Shown here piece after piece: positions 29,606-38,460 of a DNA stretch of 64,000 bases; position 1 is the stretch's first letter; each line of letters begins with the position of its first letter. The translations under genes were made by a program, and so were the position numbers. Source of the stretch: Perkinsela sp. pyNocScin1 (taxonomy: Eukaryota > Euglenozoa > Kinetoplastea > Prokinetoplastida > Perkinselidae); NCBI GenBank assembly GCA_964019655.1, contig CAXHTR010000008.1, positions 1,116,001 through 1,180,000 of the forward strand, given 5' to 3'. Below the pieces are notes generated by a model, which searched no databases, was not told the DNA's origin, and saw nothing but the letters and a program-made list of their open reading frames with translations.

Positions 29606-31195
29606 ATGATTCTTGGGGTAGCTGCGATTACTTGCTTTGCCTTCATAGCTCCTCACGTTGGCCTAGCGACTGATGTAAACTCACCGCTAGCAAACGGCTC
29701 TGCTTCATCATTCGTCGAAGAAGATGTCATGGATTTTTGCAGAGACGAGCCTGAAGTACCTGTACACCGTGGTATCTTCGCAAGCTTTTTGCTCTACGCA
29801 CAAGATCTATTCTCGAGTGTGTACGCAAGCATTAGTAATTTTTTCCGAAGTCTATTCTTTTGCTCATGGGCAGATGAAGGAGAAAAGCTTTCCGGCATAG
29901 CATTTCATGCATACTGGCAAAAGACAGTAGAAGCAGGCAAAAGCGAAAATTTTGAATGCCCTTTGTCCCATTCAAGCAAAGAAACGATACCCCTACGGCT
30001 ATATCCCTTGCCCAATGAGAAAAATCGAAAATATGCAGTCCCACCAGAGAATATGGGTATAGTCATCAGGCTAGAAGATGCTGAGAAATCCCAAACACTT
30101 GCGCTGAATGATTTTGTTGAAAATGCCTTGATTCGTGTCACATATTCTATCATCATGTCTTATGTCGCGCAACCGAAAGAAGAAGAGTTTACCGACCTCC
30201 TCGTTGCACTACCAAAGCGAGTCGTTATTTCAGGGACGGAATACCACACGATTGTATCCGACTCAGTCGCACATGATCAAGGTGATGCTCATCGGAAGGC
30301 ATCAAATATCCTTTCCCCTCGAATGAACGAACGAAAGGCCCTGAGTCACAAATCGGCTAACGTTCAACTCCGCTTGCAGGACATCGCAGCTCATGCTTTT
30401 CGAGAGCTCGAAAAAACACTGCCATACTCCAAGCTTGAAACTCTGAACAAGCTCAGAGAACGCATTCACTTTCATGAAATTGTTTCTGATGGCCTCCGAA
30501 CGGTGGCTCAGCTTGACAGTCGCTGCGGGCTTTTGTACGATGCATTCGAAGAGGTCAGCTCGAGGTACAGCCGCTTTGTGGCTGATGAAACGACAAAGAA
30601 TACATTTCTTGCGTTCTTCTCCGATGAGCAGCCGCCGCTCGAGCTCCAGAAAGTGCTGCCTGTGAATATGTGGAAAATATTTCGCAAAGATGCTGTGAGT
30701 GAGCTGAAGAAAACCTTCGGCAAGTTTGTTCCATGCAGAGCCCACTCTGCTTTTTCGACAGCAGAGTCCAGTTTTCGTGGACTCTGCACTTCTGCCAGGT
30801 CCATGACTGGCTACAATGTGACGCACTCCCCCCTCGAGCGCCGCGGCTACCACCATAATCCTGTGCCTGAGCACATGCGCTCTATTTGGCCGAGCGCGGC
30901 CCAAAACGCAGGAGTTGGCCTCGAGGGAATATGTTTTGTTGCGACCGATCGACTCGTTCTCGAGGGACTGTACGACACGAATAGGGAGCTTGCGCTCCAT
31001 AAGGTCTGGGAAAACGCGGGCCTCAAGCACACTGGGGGCAAGCTCACGCACAATGGGCGGGACCTCATTCGAAGACTCGCACAGGCAAAGCTCTTCTGTC
31101 CTTGCCAGAGCTCCGTTCTTTCCAATCAGATCGTCTTCCACGGATTGGATTATAAAACGGAGGTTCTTGTACAAATGCATGAAGGTGCAGTGTAG
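29606..31195 (+). CDS. Unknown secreted or membrane protein
   Basis: The 529-residue protein begins with a signal peptide (MILGVAAITCFAFIAPHVG). A second hydrophobic stretch lies near residues 68-90 (YASISNFFRSLFFCSW). The middle (about 165-220) has NDFVENALIRVTYSIIMSYV followed by FTDLLVALPKRVV, which faintly resembles the CDxLxVPL block of the two membrane paralogues at 26762-28571. The C-terminal 200 residues are alpha/beta-like in composition without a motif I know. The base composition shifts to GC-rich near 30800. Function is unknown. Confidence 0.68.
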   Translation: MILGVAAITCFAFIAPHVGLATDVNSPLANGSASSFVEEDVMDFCRDEPEVPVHRGIFASFLLYAQDLFSSVYASISNFFRSLFFCSWADEGEKLSGIAFHAYWQKTVEAGKSENFECPLSHSSKETIPLRLYPLPNEKNRKYAVPPENMGIVIRLEDAEKSQTLALNDFVENALIRVTYSIIMSYVAQPKEEEFTDLLVALPKRVVISGTEYHTIVSDSVAHDQGDAHRKASNILSPRMNERKALSHKSANVQLRLQDIAAHAFRELEKTLPYSKLETLNKLRERIHFHEIVSDGLRTVAQLDSRCGLLYDAFEEVSSRYSRFVADETTKNTFLAFFSDEQPPLELQKVLPVNMWKIFRKDAVSELKKTFGKFVPCRAHSAFSTAESSFRGLCTSARSMTGYNVTHSPLERRGYHHNPVPEHMRSIWPSAAQNAGVGLEGICFVATDRLVLEGLYDTNRELALHKVWENAGLKHTGGKLTHNGRDLIRRLAQAKLFCPCQSSVLSNQIVFHGLDYKTEVLVQMHEGAV

Positions 31196-31283
31196 TTAAC
31201 ATCACCTTTGTTCCACATCATGTCAATACTTTTAGGTTAACCTTTAGGGTACCTACTCTTAAAAGTTTTCTCTGTATGATACA

Positions 31284-32390
31284 ATGCGTCAAACTTGCAC
31301 ACATTTCGCTCGAGAGCAGATCTTCGCCACTTCAAACCGCCCTTTTGCCTGCGCCTTGGCTGCTGAGCTCGAGAGAAAGGACTTCACATCAAACCTGTGG
31401 ATAAGCCAGGCCCTGTGCGACAATTTGCAAATTTTGCCAAAGCCAGAGGAGCGGATGAAGTCCGTCCCATTCACTCAGGGGCGTGAGGGCCTGTACAACG
31501 CCGATCAAATTTCCAACCCGGAGAAAGTAGAACAGCTCTGCGCAAAGAACATCCCACGCATGGCCATTAGTGGTCGCCCGATACTCCACGAGTATTCGCC
31601 GCATTTCACAGCGAGAACAGACGTCGAGGAGAATGCTTGGGTCCGGCAGGGGGTCATCGAGGAGCTTGGCTTACATGTCTCGCCAGGCGCGCAGAGTGTC
31701 ACTGTTGGGGTCCCTGGGCCAGAGAGCTCCACTGTGAACGTCGTGCTTTACAATATCGGTGACATTGTGGAAAAAGAGGCACTGATGCGGGCGGCCCGCA
31801 TGCCATTGATTTTAGCGCCGTTCGCGGAAGAGATGACCTTGAATCGAAGGCTGTTCCCGCTCCTTCGGGCTACCATCGAGATGGGCTACACGTCTGGTGT
31901 GTGGGTGCCGGTTGATTATCTTCCGCAGGTCGGTGTGGATCTCGCGTCAGACCAAGAACCGCTTGGGGTCCAAATAAAATCGCCCCTCAAGTACAGCAAT
32001 GAGCCGGAGGTGCAGATGTACCACGCAGAGCAATGCGAGAATCCCACAAAGGTACTCGAGCACGCTGAATTGATGCAGACAGTGCCCTTATGCGCGTCTA
32101 CGGGCCAGCGATACCCTCCAGATATTGAAACGATTCTCCTCGAAGCATCGAGCAGCACCCAAAACCTGTCGCAGTTCTGGCTCGATGAGCGGCAGGCATG
32201 TGCGATATACGTGGGTATTGCTGCTGACCGCGGTGTCCCGGTAAAGCTCAGGGGGAAAGACACAATATTGTATAATACGTCGCAAACTGATAACACGATG
32301 AAAGCGTATCTAGCTGGGAAGAATTATCGCAAGCTCTACCTCAAGTCGAGCAGAGAAGAGATATTTCATCAGCCAGGGGATCGCTGGTAA
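31284..32390 (+). CDS. Four-module ArdC-N-like protein
   Basis: This 368-residue protein belongs to the same family as 10293-11507 and 54704-55720. Four modules end in the signatures LYNADQI, LYNIGDI, MYHAEQC and LYNTSQT. Each has a preceding W-containing strand (SNLWISQALC, NAWVRQGVIEELGL, SGVWVPVDYL, SQFWLDERQA). The second module has the typical middle GLHVSPGAQSVTVGV, close to the ArdC-N pattern of a Leu-Gly helix end followed by a PGA turn. The N-terminus (MRQTCTHFAREQIFATSNR) is basic and could target mitochondria. Single-stranded nucleic-acid binding is inferred from the fold resemblance. Spacing to the previous gene is 88 bases. Confidence 0.68.
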   Translation: MRQTCTHFAREQIFATSNRPFACALAAELERKDFTSNLWISQALCDNLQILPKPEERMKSVPFTQGREGLYNADQISNPEKVEQLCAKNIPRMAISGRPILHEYSPHFTARTDVEENAWVRQGVIEELGLHVSPGAQSVTVGVPGPESSTVNVVLYNIGDIVEKEALMRAARMPLILAPFAEEMTLNRRLFPLLRATIEMGYTSGVWVPVDYLPQVGVDLASDQEPLGVQIKSPLKYSNEPEVQMYHAEQCENPTKVLEHAELMQTVPLCASTGQRYPPDIETILLEASSSTQNLSQFWLDERQACAIYVGIAADRGVPVKLRGKDTILYNTSQTDNTMKAYLAGKNYRKLYLKSSREEIFHQPGDRW

Positions 32391-32669
32391 GGGCCAGTGC
32401 CACGCTCGTTAAATGTTGTGAATTGGCTCAAAGTGGACCAAATCCGCATTTTTGATGACTGAAAGTATATCATCGCTTGTAAAGTCATGGACTGCTGATT
32501 TTCTCGAACTTCGAAGCTTCACATGAATGTGCATGCATTCTCGCATGGAACCCCCTATGAGCGTCCAGATGGACTTCTACTTTCTTCGAGAAGTGATTTC
32601 CTCTTTTCGCCAAGATAACTACCAATCCACCCCACTTCTCTTTTACTTCAGTTTATACCCATCAAGCGT

Positions 32670-33608
32670 ATGTCCGACGAAATAGTGTGCAAAAACAACC
32701 TGTCCCCCTTCGGCAAGCAGTCGAACCCGGCTTCACAGACCTCTGACGGCCGGCTCTCGGGCATCCCAGACGACGGCCTGCACCACCTCTGGGCCAAGGT
32801 AGAGAAAATCCGCGACAAGGTCTTCAAAGTCGGCCAGGAGGTTCTCGACGAGCTCCTCATCCGCCGCAACACCATCGCGCAGCTCGGTCGAGCGATCCAG
32901 ACGACAGACACCCTCGAGGAGCCTTACATCAAGGTCGAGAAGTCGGATGACGAGACAGAAACCCCGAAAAAGGAGTCCTATCGGACACCCAAGCGCTCCA
33001 GCTACAAGCGGGACACCAAAAGCGTCGACGCGCGCCGCAGCGAAATTATTTCGAACATCAACACGCTCGCTGAGGTGCAGGCCATCGCCCACCAGTTCGA
33101 CAACAATATGATCCCACCCGCGAACCTCGACATGCGGACCCACGTCGAGAGCGTTCTCGCCGGCTTTGAAGCAACGCTCTTCGAGATCGAAAAGCAGATC
33201 GAGTTCTCCCGGCAGAACATTTTGGAGAACACGACGCAGCGTGCGGTCACCCTCCACGCCAGCGTCGAGCAGCAGATGGAGGCGTATCTGCCGATCTACG
33301 AGCAGCGCGTCGAAACGTCCGAGGCCCGGCTCGAAGAGATTTGTGACAAAAAGCAAGAGCTCCTTGAAAAGCTCGAGCTGTGCATCCACGGCTCCCCGAC
33401 TATCAACGTCATCGAGCGGAAGCTGCGCTCGCTCAGCGACGAGGAGGCGGCCATCCGCGGCTTCCTCGAGGAGGACGGCGAGCACCACCGCAACGTTCTC
33501 CATTATGCCAACTGGATGCACAAATTTACAAAGCCGGACCATATACCAAAGTGCCTGTCGAACGCCTTTGCGCGCACTGGGCGGCACTTTGGGGCTGAGA
33601 GTGAGTAG
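32670..33608 (+). CDS. Coiled-coil protein, unknown
   Basis: The 312-residue protein is largely helical. Predicted coiled-coil segments lie around residues 30-75 (HLWAKVEKIRDKVFKVGQEV) and 145-270 (FEATLFEIEKQIEF, YEQRVETSEARLEEICDKKQ, LRSLSDEEAAIRGFLEED). A basic linker rich in Lys, Arg and Ser lies near residues 95-125. There is no signal peptide or membrane helix. The coiled-coil organisation recalls central-channel nucleoporins of the Nup54/58/62 group, but FG repeats are absent, so this is only a suggestion. A cytoskeletal linker is equally possible. Confidence 0.75.
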   Translation: MSDEIVCKNNLSPFGKQSNPASQTSDGRLSGIPDDGLHHLWAKVEKIRDKVFKVGQEVLDELLIRRNTIAQLGRAIQTTDTLEEPYIKVEKSDDETETPKKESYRTPKRSSYKRDTKSVDARRSEIISNINTLAEVQAIAHQFDNNMIPPANLDMRTHVESVLAGFEATLFEIEKQIEFSRQNILENTTQRAVTLHASVEQQMEAYLPIYEQRVETSEARLEEICDKKQELLEKLELCIHGSPTINVIERKLRSLSDEEAAIRGFLEEDGEHHRNVLHYANWMHKFTKPDHIPKCLSNAFARTGRHFGAESE

Positions 33609-33716
33609 AGTGCCCTAAAAATCTTGATTTACTACTGGCTATGAAGCAAAATCAAGTAAATTTACTTTCTCTCATGTACTTTTACTTTTGAATACAGTTA
33701 AATGCTCTGATGCCAC

Positions 33717-34595
33717 ATGCTGCATGCTAGTCTCACCCGCTTCGCTCGTCAAACACTCAAACTTTTGCGCTCGCAGCAGCACCCACTGGTCCTGCAGTAC
33801 CCCAGTGCGAGTTTATTGCAGTCCACAGCCAACACTACTTTTTCTGATGAAAAAGCCAAAAAAGCAGTCATAGAGCGCATGCTCGACACGCGCGCACACT
33901 ACGAGTTCCCGGGGCTTTCCGCTGTCCAAATCGGAGTGAACGTGGCCGCCTTCGTCGTGAGCTTTCCAGACGGCGGCGAAAACTTTGAAGTTCGGAGCTC
34001 GGTGGAAAAGCTACAGAAACTGAGTGGGATGCAGCTACCTGATAAAACAATTTTGGAAAAAGTCCGCAAAGTGCGGGGCCTGCCGGTCAGTGATCTCTTT
34101 GTGTGTGAAAACCCAAAGATCCTGTGGCAGAGCGAGCGACGGTGCTGGGCGTGGGAGGCGTGTGCGAGCTGCTGCTACCTCATGCACTACATTGAGCGGC
34201 CCTCGAACATCATCGCGACGTGGAAAAGTCCCGTTGGCGACACAGTGCTTGCGCTGCTGACCGGCATGGCCAGTCGCCTCTTTCAGCACGAGATGGACCA
34301 CATCGACGGCAAGGCCTTCTACGAGCGCATCCCAGACCAGAGGCACGCTGTGCCCCTAAGCGGTTTCCGCACGATGAGCAGCTGGGAGGACGACTACCCG
34401 TCGATCGAGGCCCGCAGCACGAACATTTACTCGATCTTTACGCCGCCGTACACCTTTCGGAGCGAGGTACCGCTGAAAAGCGCATTTATCGATCGGATTA
34501 TGGATGAGGAGGTGTACCCAGGGGTGGACTTTGACATTGAAATGACAAGCCAGTTGGCCGATAATGACGGGACAAGGCCTGTGAAGCTGCAGTGA
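33717..34595 (+). CDS. PDF: Peptide deformylase, mitochondrial
   Basis: The enzyme removes the N-formyl group from organelle-made proteins. The N-terminal 30 residues (MLHASLTRFARQTLKLLRSQ) are a typical mitochondrial presequence. Motif 1 reads GLSAVQIG (bacterial GLAAxQ(I/V)G). Motif 2, normally EGCLS, reads EACAS at residues 147-151 and keeps the metal-binding Cys. Motif 3 is HEMDHIDG at 191-198, keeping both His and the catalytic Glu. Two insertions, around residues 85-115 and after motif 3, make the protein 292 residues, longer than bacterial enzymes. The EACAS change matters because kinetoplastid PDF2-type enzymes are known to vary in motif 2. It acts with the mitochondrial ribosome. Confidence 0.9.
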   Translation: MLHASLTRFARQTLKLLRSQQHPLVLQYPSASLLQSTANTTFSDEKAKKAVIERMLDTRAHYEFPGLSAVQIGVNVAAFVVSFPDGGENFEVRSSVEKLQKLSGMQLPDKTILEKVRKVRGLPVSDLFVCENPKILWQSERRCWAWEACASCCYLMHYIERPSNIIATWKSPVGDTVLALLTGMASRLFQHEMDHIDGKAFYERIPDQRHAVPLSGFRTMSSWEDDYPSIEARSTNIYSIFTPPYTFRSEVPLKSAFIDRIMDEEVYPGVDFDIEMTSQLADNDGTRPVKLQ

Positions 34596-35177
34596 TGCGT
34601 GCGTACTTGCGCCTCGGTAGGTTAATGAAATTTTAGTTAGCGAGTAGTAGTAGATTTTTTCAGTTCATTATGATTCGTAGATCCGAAATGAAGTGGGAAG
34701 TGTGACAACGCGGCATCTGCTCTGCTAAGCCCTGAAACTGAACATCATTTTGAATCGATCGCTCTCAGAAGCGATCATAACTCGGTAAAGACGCCAAATC
34801 GATGAATGCGTAGTTGCTGTGATATGCAATTTACGCGATGGTAAGTAAGCAAAGCTACGTGTACCCGAGAGGCTTCAAGAAAGAATGCGTGCGAAAAGCA
34901 TGGCTCTACGCTGCTTCTATGTAAAATCATTTGAAGAGCACATCCCGGTTATAAAGATAGTAAAATGCTATCGAACAGAATCTCATGTGCATCCCAAGCA
35001 CCTCAAGACGCAGTATGGCAGCTTTCTATAGACCGCACATCAGATATCCACATACTTCACTTGAAATATGACGAGTCTTACTTTATTAGTCCTAATATGT
35101 AGATCATCAGCGTGCCTTCCCGTGACTCATGTGTGTTTAATAAACTAACGTCTTTGCCCTCTTATTAAAATGCACAC
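34596..35177. other. Intergenic, no gene seen
   Basis: This 582-base spacer lies between two plus-strand genes. I checked for tRNA boxes, spliced-leader RNA and box C/D motifs without success. A short AACTAACG occurs near 35143 but the following bases do not match a kinetoplastid spliced-leader exon. An overlapping four-codon upstream frame starts at 35170, just before the LRR gene start at 35178. Confidence 0.5.
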
Positions 35178-35879
35178 ATGCTGAATGCCCTTTGTGTGCT
35201 TCTCGCAGATACTGCACGGCAGCCACGCCCAGCAAAGTTCGACTACGGCACGCTGACCGACCAGATGCGCATGGAGCTGCTTATCCAAAACGTCGAAATC
35301 GCAGACGTGCGCGCAATTAAAGAGCGGAAGGCCAAAATGGTGTTTCTCAAGGAAAAAGAGTGGTCTGTCAAAGACGTGTGCCAGTGGCGCTCTGTGCGAT
35401 GCGACAGGGACGGCAATGTGACCGCAATCGACTGGTATCGGCACTACGTGAATATCGCGTTCCGCCAGCCAGGCACGATCGAGCTCTCGTGGCTACCGCC
35501 GCTCTGCCGCATCGTCAGCTTTGAGTCTCAGCGAGTCTTTGGACTCTTTGATGCCTCGACGCTCCCGCGTAAACTGGATACGCTCAACCTCCGCAACAAC
35601 CAGCTCACGGGCTCAGTCGACGTCACAGCGCTGTCGGATAGTATGGTGACGCTTGAGCTCGCGCAGAACTGCCTGACAGGTCCGCTCTGCCTGCAAGAGC
35701 TCCCAGAGCGCCTGGAAGTGCTCGACCTGCGCGCGAATGCGATTGAACAAGATGTTGTGTATGTGCAGCGCATTGACAAGGACCTCCGCATCCAAAAAAT
35801 CAACATTCGGGAGAATAAGATCTTTGCTGTCAAGTACCCAGATGGATCGCCCTGCACAGACCGGCGAGTTCTCTTGTGA
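35178..35879 (+). CDS. Secreted leucine-rich repeat protein with LRRNT_2-like cap
   Basis: The 233-residue protein opens with a short leader (MLNALCVLLADTA) followed by KFDYGTLTDQMRMELLIQN, the family cap start. The cap ends in CQWRSVRCDRDGNVTAIDW with two Cys. About five LRR units follow, such as LPRKLDTLNLRNNQLTGSVDV and LPERLEVLDLRANAI. The C-terminal end (YPDGSPCTDRRVLL) carries another Cys. It is a plus-strand relative of the minus-strand LRR cluster at 14.4-19.3 kb. The gene lies alone between deformylase and RNase HII. Confidence 0.87.
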   Translation: MLNALCVLLADTARQPRPAKFDYGTLTDQMRMELLIQNVEIADVRAIKERKAKMVFLKEKEWSVKDVCQWRSVRCDRDGNVTAIDWYRHYVNIAFRQPGTIELSWLPPLCRIVSFESQRVFGLFDASTLPRKLDTLNLRNNQLTGSVDVTALSDSMVTLELAQNCLTGPLCLQELPERLEVLDLRANAIEQDVVYVQRIDKDLRIQKINIRENKIFAVKYPDGSPCTDRRVLL

Positions 35880-36254
35880 ATATTAGTCCGAGTAAAGACC
35901 GAGTTAGTACGTCACTCAGATATATTCAACTTACTAGTAAAAGTGTGATACCTGAGTGACTTAGGCTAAATGGAATCCCCCGTCATACTTGAATCTTCTC
36001 AAAAAAGGATAGTTCTACTACCATTGAAGACCCGTGAGCGCTCACGACAGTGTCTTTACTAAGTACTCATGATAGCTGACACATTGATGGCATTCTTTCA
36101 TTCACTCCATTGGGTATGACTATTCTCTTAGTCCCCCTCCTGTAGGTAATAATAATCTTTCATAAATCAACCGCAAATTCTCTTCCGTCTTCATCGCATC
36201 GATTCCTTCCCCTTACCCGTAAATTCATATGACTCCACATTGATCCCCAACCAT
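35880..36254. other. Intergenic, no gene seen
   Basis: This 375-base spacer holds the 3' UTR of the LRR gene and the 5' UTR of RNase HII. A pyrimidine-rich stretch lies at about 36178-36218, ahead of the start codon. No other feature is supported. Confidence 0.5.
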
Positions 36255-37112
36255 ATGATTCGATACCGGCACTCTGGACTCTCCATCGCGAACGACTTCA
36301 AGCTCCTCAAGGACATCACTTCCCAGAAGTTCTGGGCCCGCCGCTGGCAGCGCAAGCCGGTGACCGACAGCGTCAAAAAGGTCAAGTATATCATCGGCAT
36401 CGACGAGGTCTCGAACGGCGCGCTGGCGGGCCCATTTATCGTCACCGGCTGCTGCTTCACCAAACCCTTCGAGCCCACCGGCCCCCTCGTCGCTGTCAAC
36501 GACTGCAAGAAAGTGAGCCCCAAGGCCCTGCCGCACGTCAGCGCGGCCCTCGAGAGCTGTCCCTCGATCGTCTACGAGCACATCGTCATGCACGCCGCCG
36601 AGATCGACCGCGTGCGGAACATCAAGGCCAGCAAGTTCAACGGCTGGGTCCGGTGCATCGCGAACCTCACCTACAAAGTGTACGCCGAGCAGCTCTCGAG
36701 GCTCACCAAGGACGACATGGGCGATTTACACAAAATTGCGGAAAAGGGCGTCATCATCGACTTTCCGAGCTTCTGCGAGCAGTGCGCTGTCATCATCGAC
36801 GGCGAGGAGGAACCGCGCTCGCTGTCTCGGGCGAAGCACCCGACGTTCATGTACTCGACGCCGCGGGCCGACCATAAGTTTTTCTGCGTGGCGGCCGCCT
36901 CTGTCCTTGCGAAACAGAAGGTGAATGCGCTCATGGAGGGCCAGTACCACAAGCGCTTCGTCGAGTACAATTTTAAGAAGAACAAGGGCTACGCCACGCG
37001 GGAGCACTGTGACATTCTCCGGCAGATCGGTCCCTGCGAGATACACCGGCGGACGTTTATTCAGCGCATCTGGAACGATGTCATGCTGAAGCCGGCCGTC
37101 ACTTCGTCATAA
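36255..37112 (+). CDS. Ribonuclease HII, possibly mitochondrial
   Basis: RNase HII cuts RNA in RNA-DNA hybrids, including single ribonucleotides. The start is the ATG at 36255 (285 residues). Motif I is IIGIDEVSNGALAGP, with the catalytic Asp-Glu; the usual GRGP is replaced by SNGA. NDCKKVSPK corresponds to the DSKKL motif. The third acid is in KGVIIDFPS and the fourth in PRADHKFFCVAAASVLAK. The C-terminal GYATREHCDILRQIGPCEIH then RRTF is typical of bacterial-type HII. The basic N-terminal 35 residues could be a mitochondrial presequence. Kinetoplastids are known to have several RNase HII paralogues, some mitochondrial. All four acids are present, so activity is expected. Confidence 0.9.
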   Translation: MIRYRHSGLSIANDFKLLKDITSQKFWARRWQRKPVTDSVKKVKYIIGIDEVSNGALAGPFIVTGCCFTKPFEPTGPLVAVNDCKKVSPKALPHVSAALESCPSIVYEHIVMHAAEIDRVRNIKASKFNGWVRCIANLTYKVYAEQLSRLTKDDMGDLHKIAEKGVIIDFPSFCEQCAVIIDGEEEPRSLSRAKHPTFMYSTPRADHKFFCVAAASVLAKQKVNALMEGQYHKRFVEYNFKKNKGYATREHCDILRQIGPCEIHRRTFIQRIWNDVMLKPAVTSS

Positions 37113-37575
37113 GTACAAAAGAGGATAATCTAAGCTAAAGCTCCAATCAATACGAGGGGCGGTCATATCATAAGCTTGCGAATATACGAGTACCAGTGGA
37201 AGGAACAGAGCAAAAGGTTTTCTCTAGAATTTTTCGGCCCTAGCCTTGGGCACAGACGAATCCTGGGAGACCTTGTGGAAAAGCACCCTAAATCGCACTG
37301 GTACCATCTCTTATACTAACACGCAGCCTGGTTTCGATAGCAGTCTGACCGATGGCTTCCACCAGGGCGCATTTCAGTGTTCCTGACAGTCTGAAACAGT
37401 GAAAGCGAATTTGTTACAAAAACCTCTCCTCGTTCCCGCAGGGAGTGCTACTTAATCCGCTCCGACCTGAGGGGCAGGATGAATTCCGGCGACCTACCGC
37501 CTAATCTTTTCACGCTTGGCACTCAACGCAAGCGCTTTCTCAAAATGTATGATTTTTATCTTCAGTTTCAATACT
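37113..37575. other. Intergenic with a GC-rich, possibly structured part
   Basis: The spacer contains stem-forming sequence unusual for intergenic DNA here. CCTGGT at 37328-37333 can pair with ACCAGG about 30 bases downstream. A compact GC-rich stretch lies at about 37425-37500. No protein frame explains either. A noncoding RNA is possible, but I could not match it to tRNA, 5S, SRP or U snRNA patterns. Confidence 0.35.
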
Positions 37576-38460
37576 ATGCATTTCTACACTATCATTAGCG
37601 CAGCCGACTTCTCACTTGGCCGCTTCGACAAAAGCCTTCTCACCGACCAGCAGCGCATGGAACTTCTTGTCAGTGACTTCACGCACGAATCACAGGCGTC
37701 GTTCAAAGACTCGCAAGGAGCTTTCAAAGACCACAAGCACTGGAGATACAACGGTTTCGACGAGGAAGGCAAAATTTACTTTCTCAACTTCAATCACCAG
37801 GGCCTGCACGGAACACTGCACATCGAATATCTCCCACGGCAAATGGATCAATTTTATGCTGAAGTGAACTCGCTGCAGGGCACTGTAGAGACAGCGGGCC
37901 TCCCTGACACGCTTGAGTCCCTGGGCCTCGCAAAGAACAATTTTTCTGGGGGTGTGGACTTAACGCAGCTCCCAAAAGTCATGCAGCATCTTGATATTTC
38001 CTACAATGATTTTTCAGGAATTGCCGACTTGCGCAGCCTTCCGCCCAGCATGAAGGCTCTTTTCCTCCAAAACAACGATTTTTCAGGAAGTGCCGACTTG
38101 CGCAGCCTTCCACCCAACATGAAGACACTCTGCCTCCAAAAGAACGATTTTTCAGGGTCTGTTCACCTTGAAAAGCTCCCGAGCACTTTGGAAAAGCTAT
38201 TTATACACGCAAACGCATTTTCGGGCGAAATTACGCTCGACCATTTGCCGGGAGCGATGCTGCAGCTCTGGATGCAGGACAACGAGCTATCGGGAAGCTT
38301 TCGCCTCCTGCAGTTTCCAGCGGGGCTCGAGACTATCGACGCGCGAGCCAACGCTTTCACGGGCAAGGCAGTCATACACAGCGCAGTGCACGAGAGGGTT
38401 GACATCACCACGAATGATATCCCTGAGATACTTGATGAGAATGGGAAAGTGATAGAGTGA
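37576..38460 (+). CDS. Secreted leucine-rich repeat protein with a recent internal duplication
   Basis: I start at the ATG at 37576 (294 residues), which places the signal-like leader MHFYTIISAADFS directly before GRFDKSLLTDQQRMELLVS, as in other family members. The cap has HWRYNGFDEEGKIYFLNF, where the usual Cys are missing. About nine LRR units follow, for example LPKVMQHLDISYNDFSGIADL. Two adjacent units (38008-38076 and 38077-38145) are nearly identical at the DNA level, marking a recent 69-base duplication. The C-terminus is acidic. It lies 463 bases after RNase HII on the same strand. Confidence 0.88.
   Translation: MHFYTIISAADFSLGRFDKSLLTDQQRMELLVSDFTHESQASFKDSQGAFKDHKHWRYNGFDEEGKIYFLNFNHQGLHGTLHIEYLPRQMDQFYAEVNSLQGTVETAGLPDTLESLGLAKNNFSGGVDLTQLPKVMQHLDISYNDFSGIADLRSLPPSMKALFLQNNDFSGSADLRSLPPNMKTLCLQKNDFSGSVHLEKLPSTLEKLFIHANAFSGEITLDHLPGAMLQLWMQDNELSGSFRLLQFPAGLETIDARANAFTGKAVIHSAVHERVDITTNDIPEILDENGKVIE
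38008..38145 (+). repeat. Tandem 69-base repeat coding one LRR unit each
   Basis: Two direct copies, 38008-38076 and 38077-38145, each encode 23 residues starting DFSGxADLRSLPP. They differ at only a handful of bases, mostly at third positions or in the variable LRR positions. This indicates unequal exchange or slippage at one LRR period. Confidence 0.85.

Noticed and set aside
32733-33587. 284-residue minus-strand frame
   Set aside because: Antisense to the coiled-coil protein gene and against the plus-strand run.
35143-35150. AACTAACG as a possible spliced-leader exon
   Set aside because: Only the first eight bases agree with the known kinetoplastid exon; the following bases differ and no repeat array is present.
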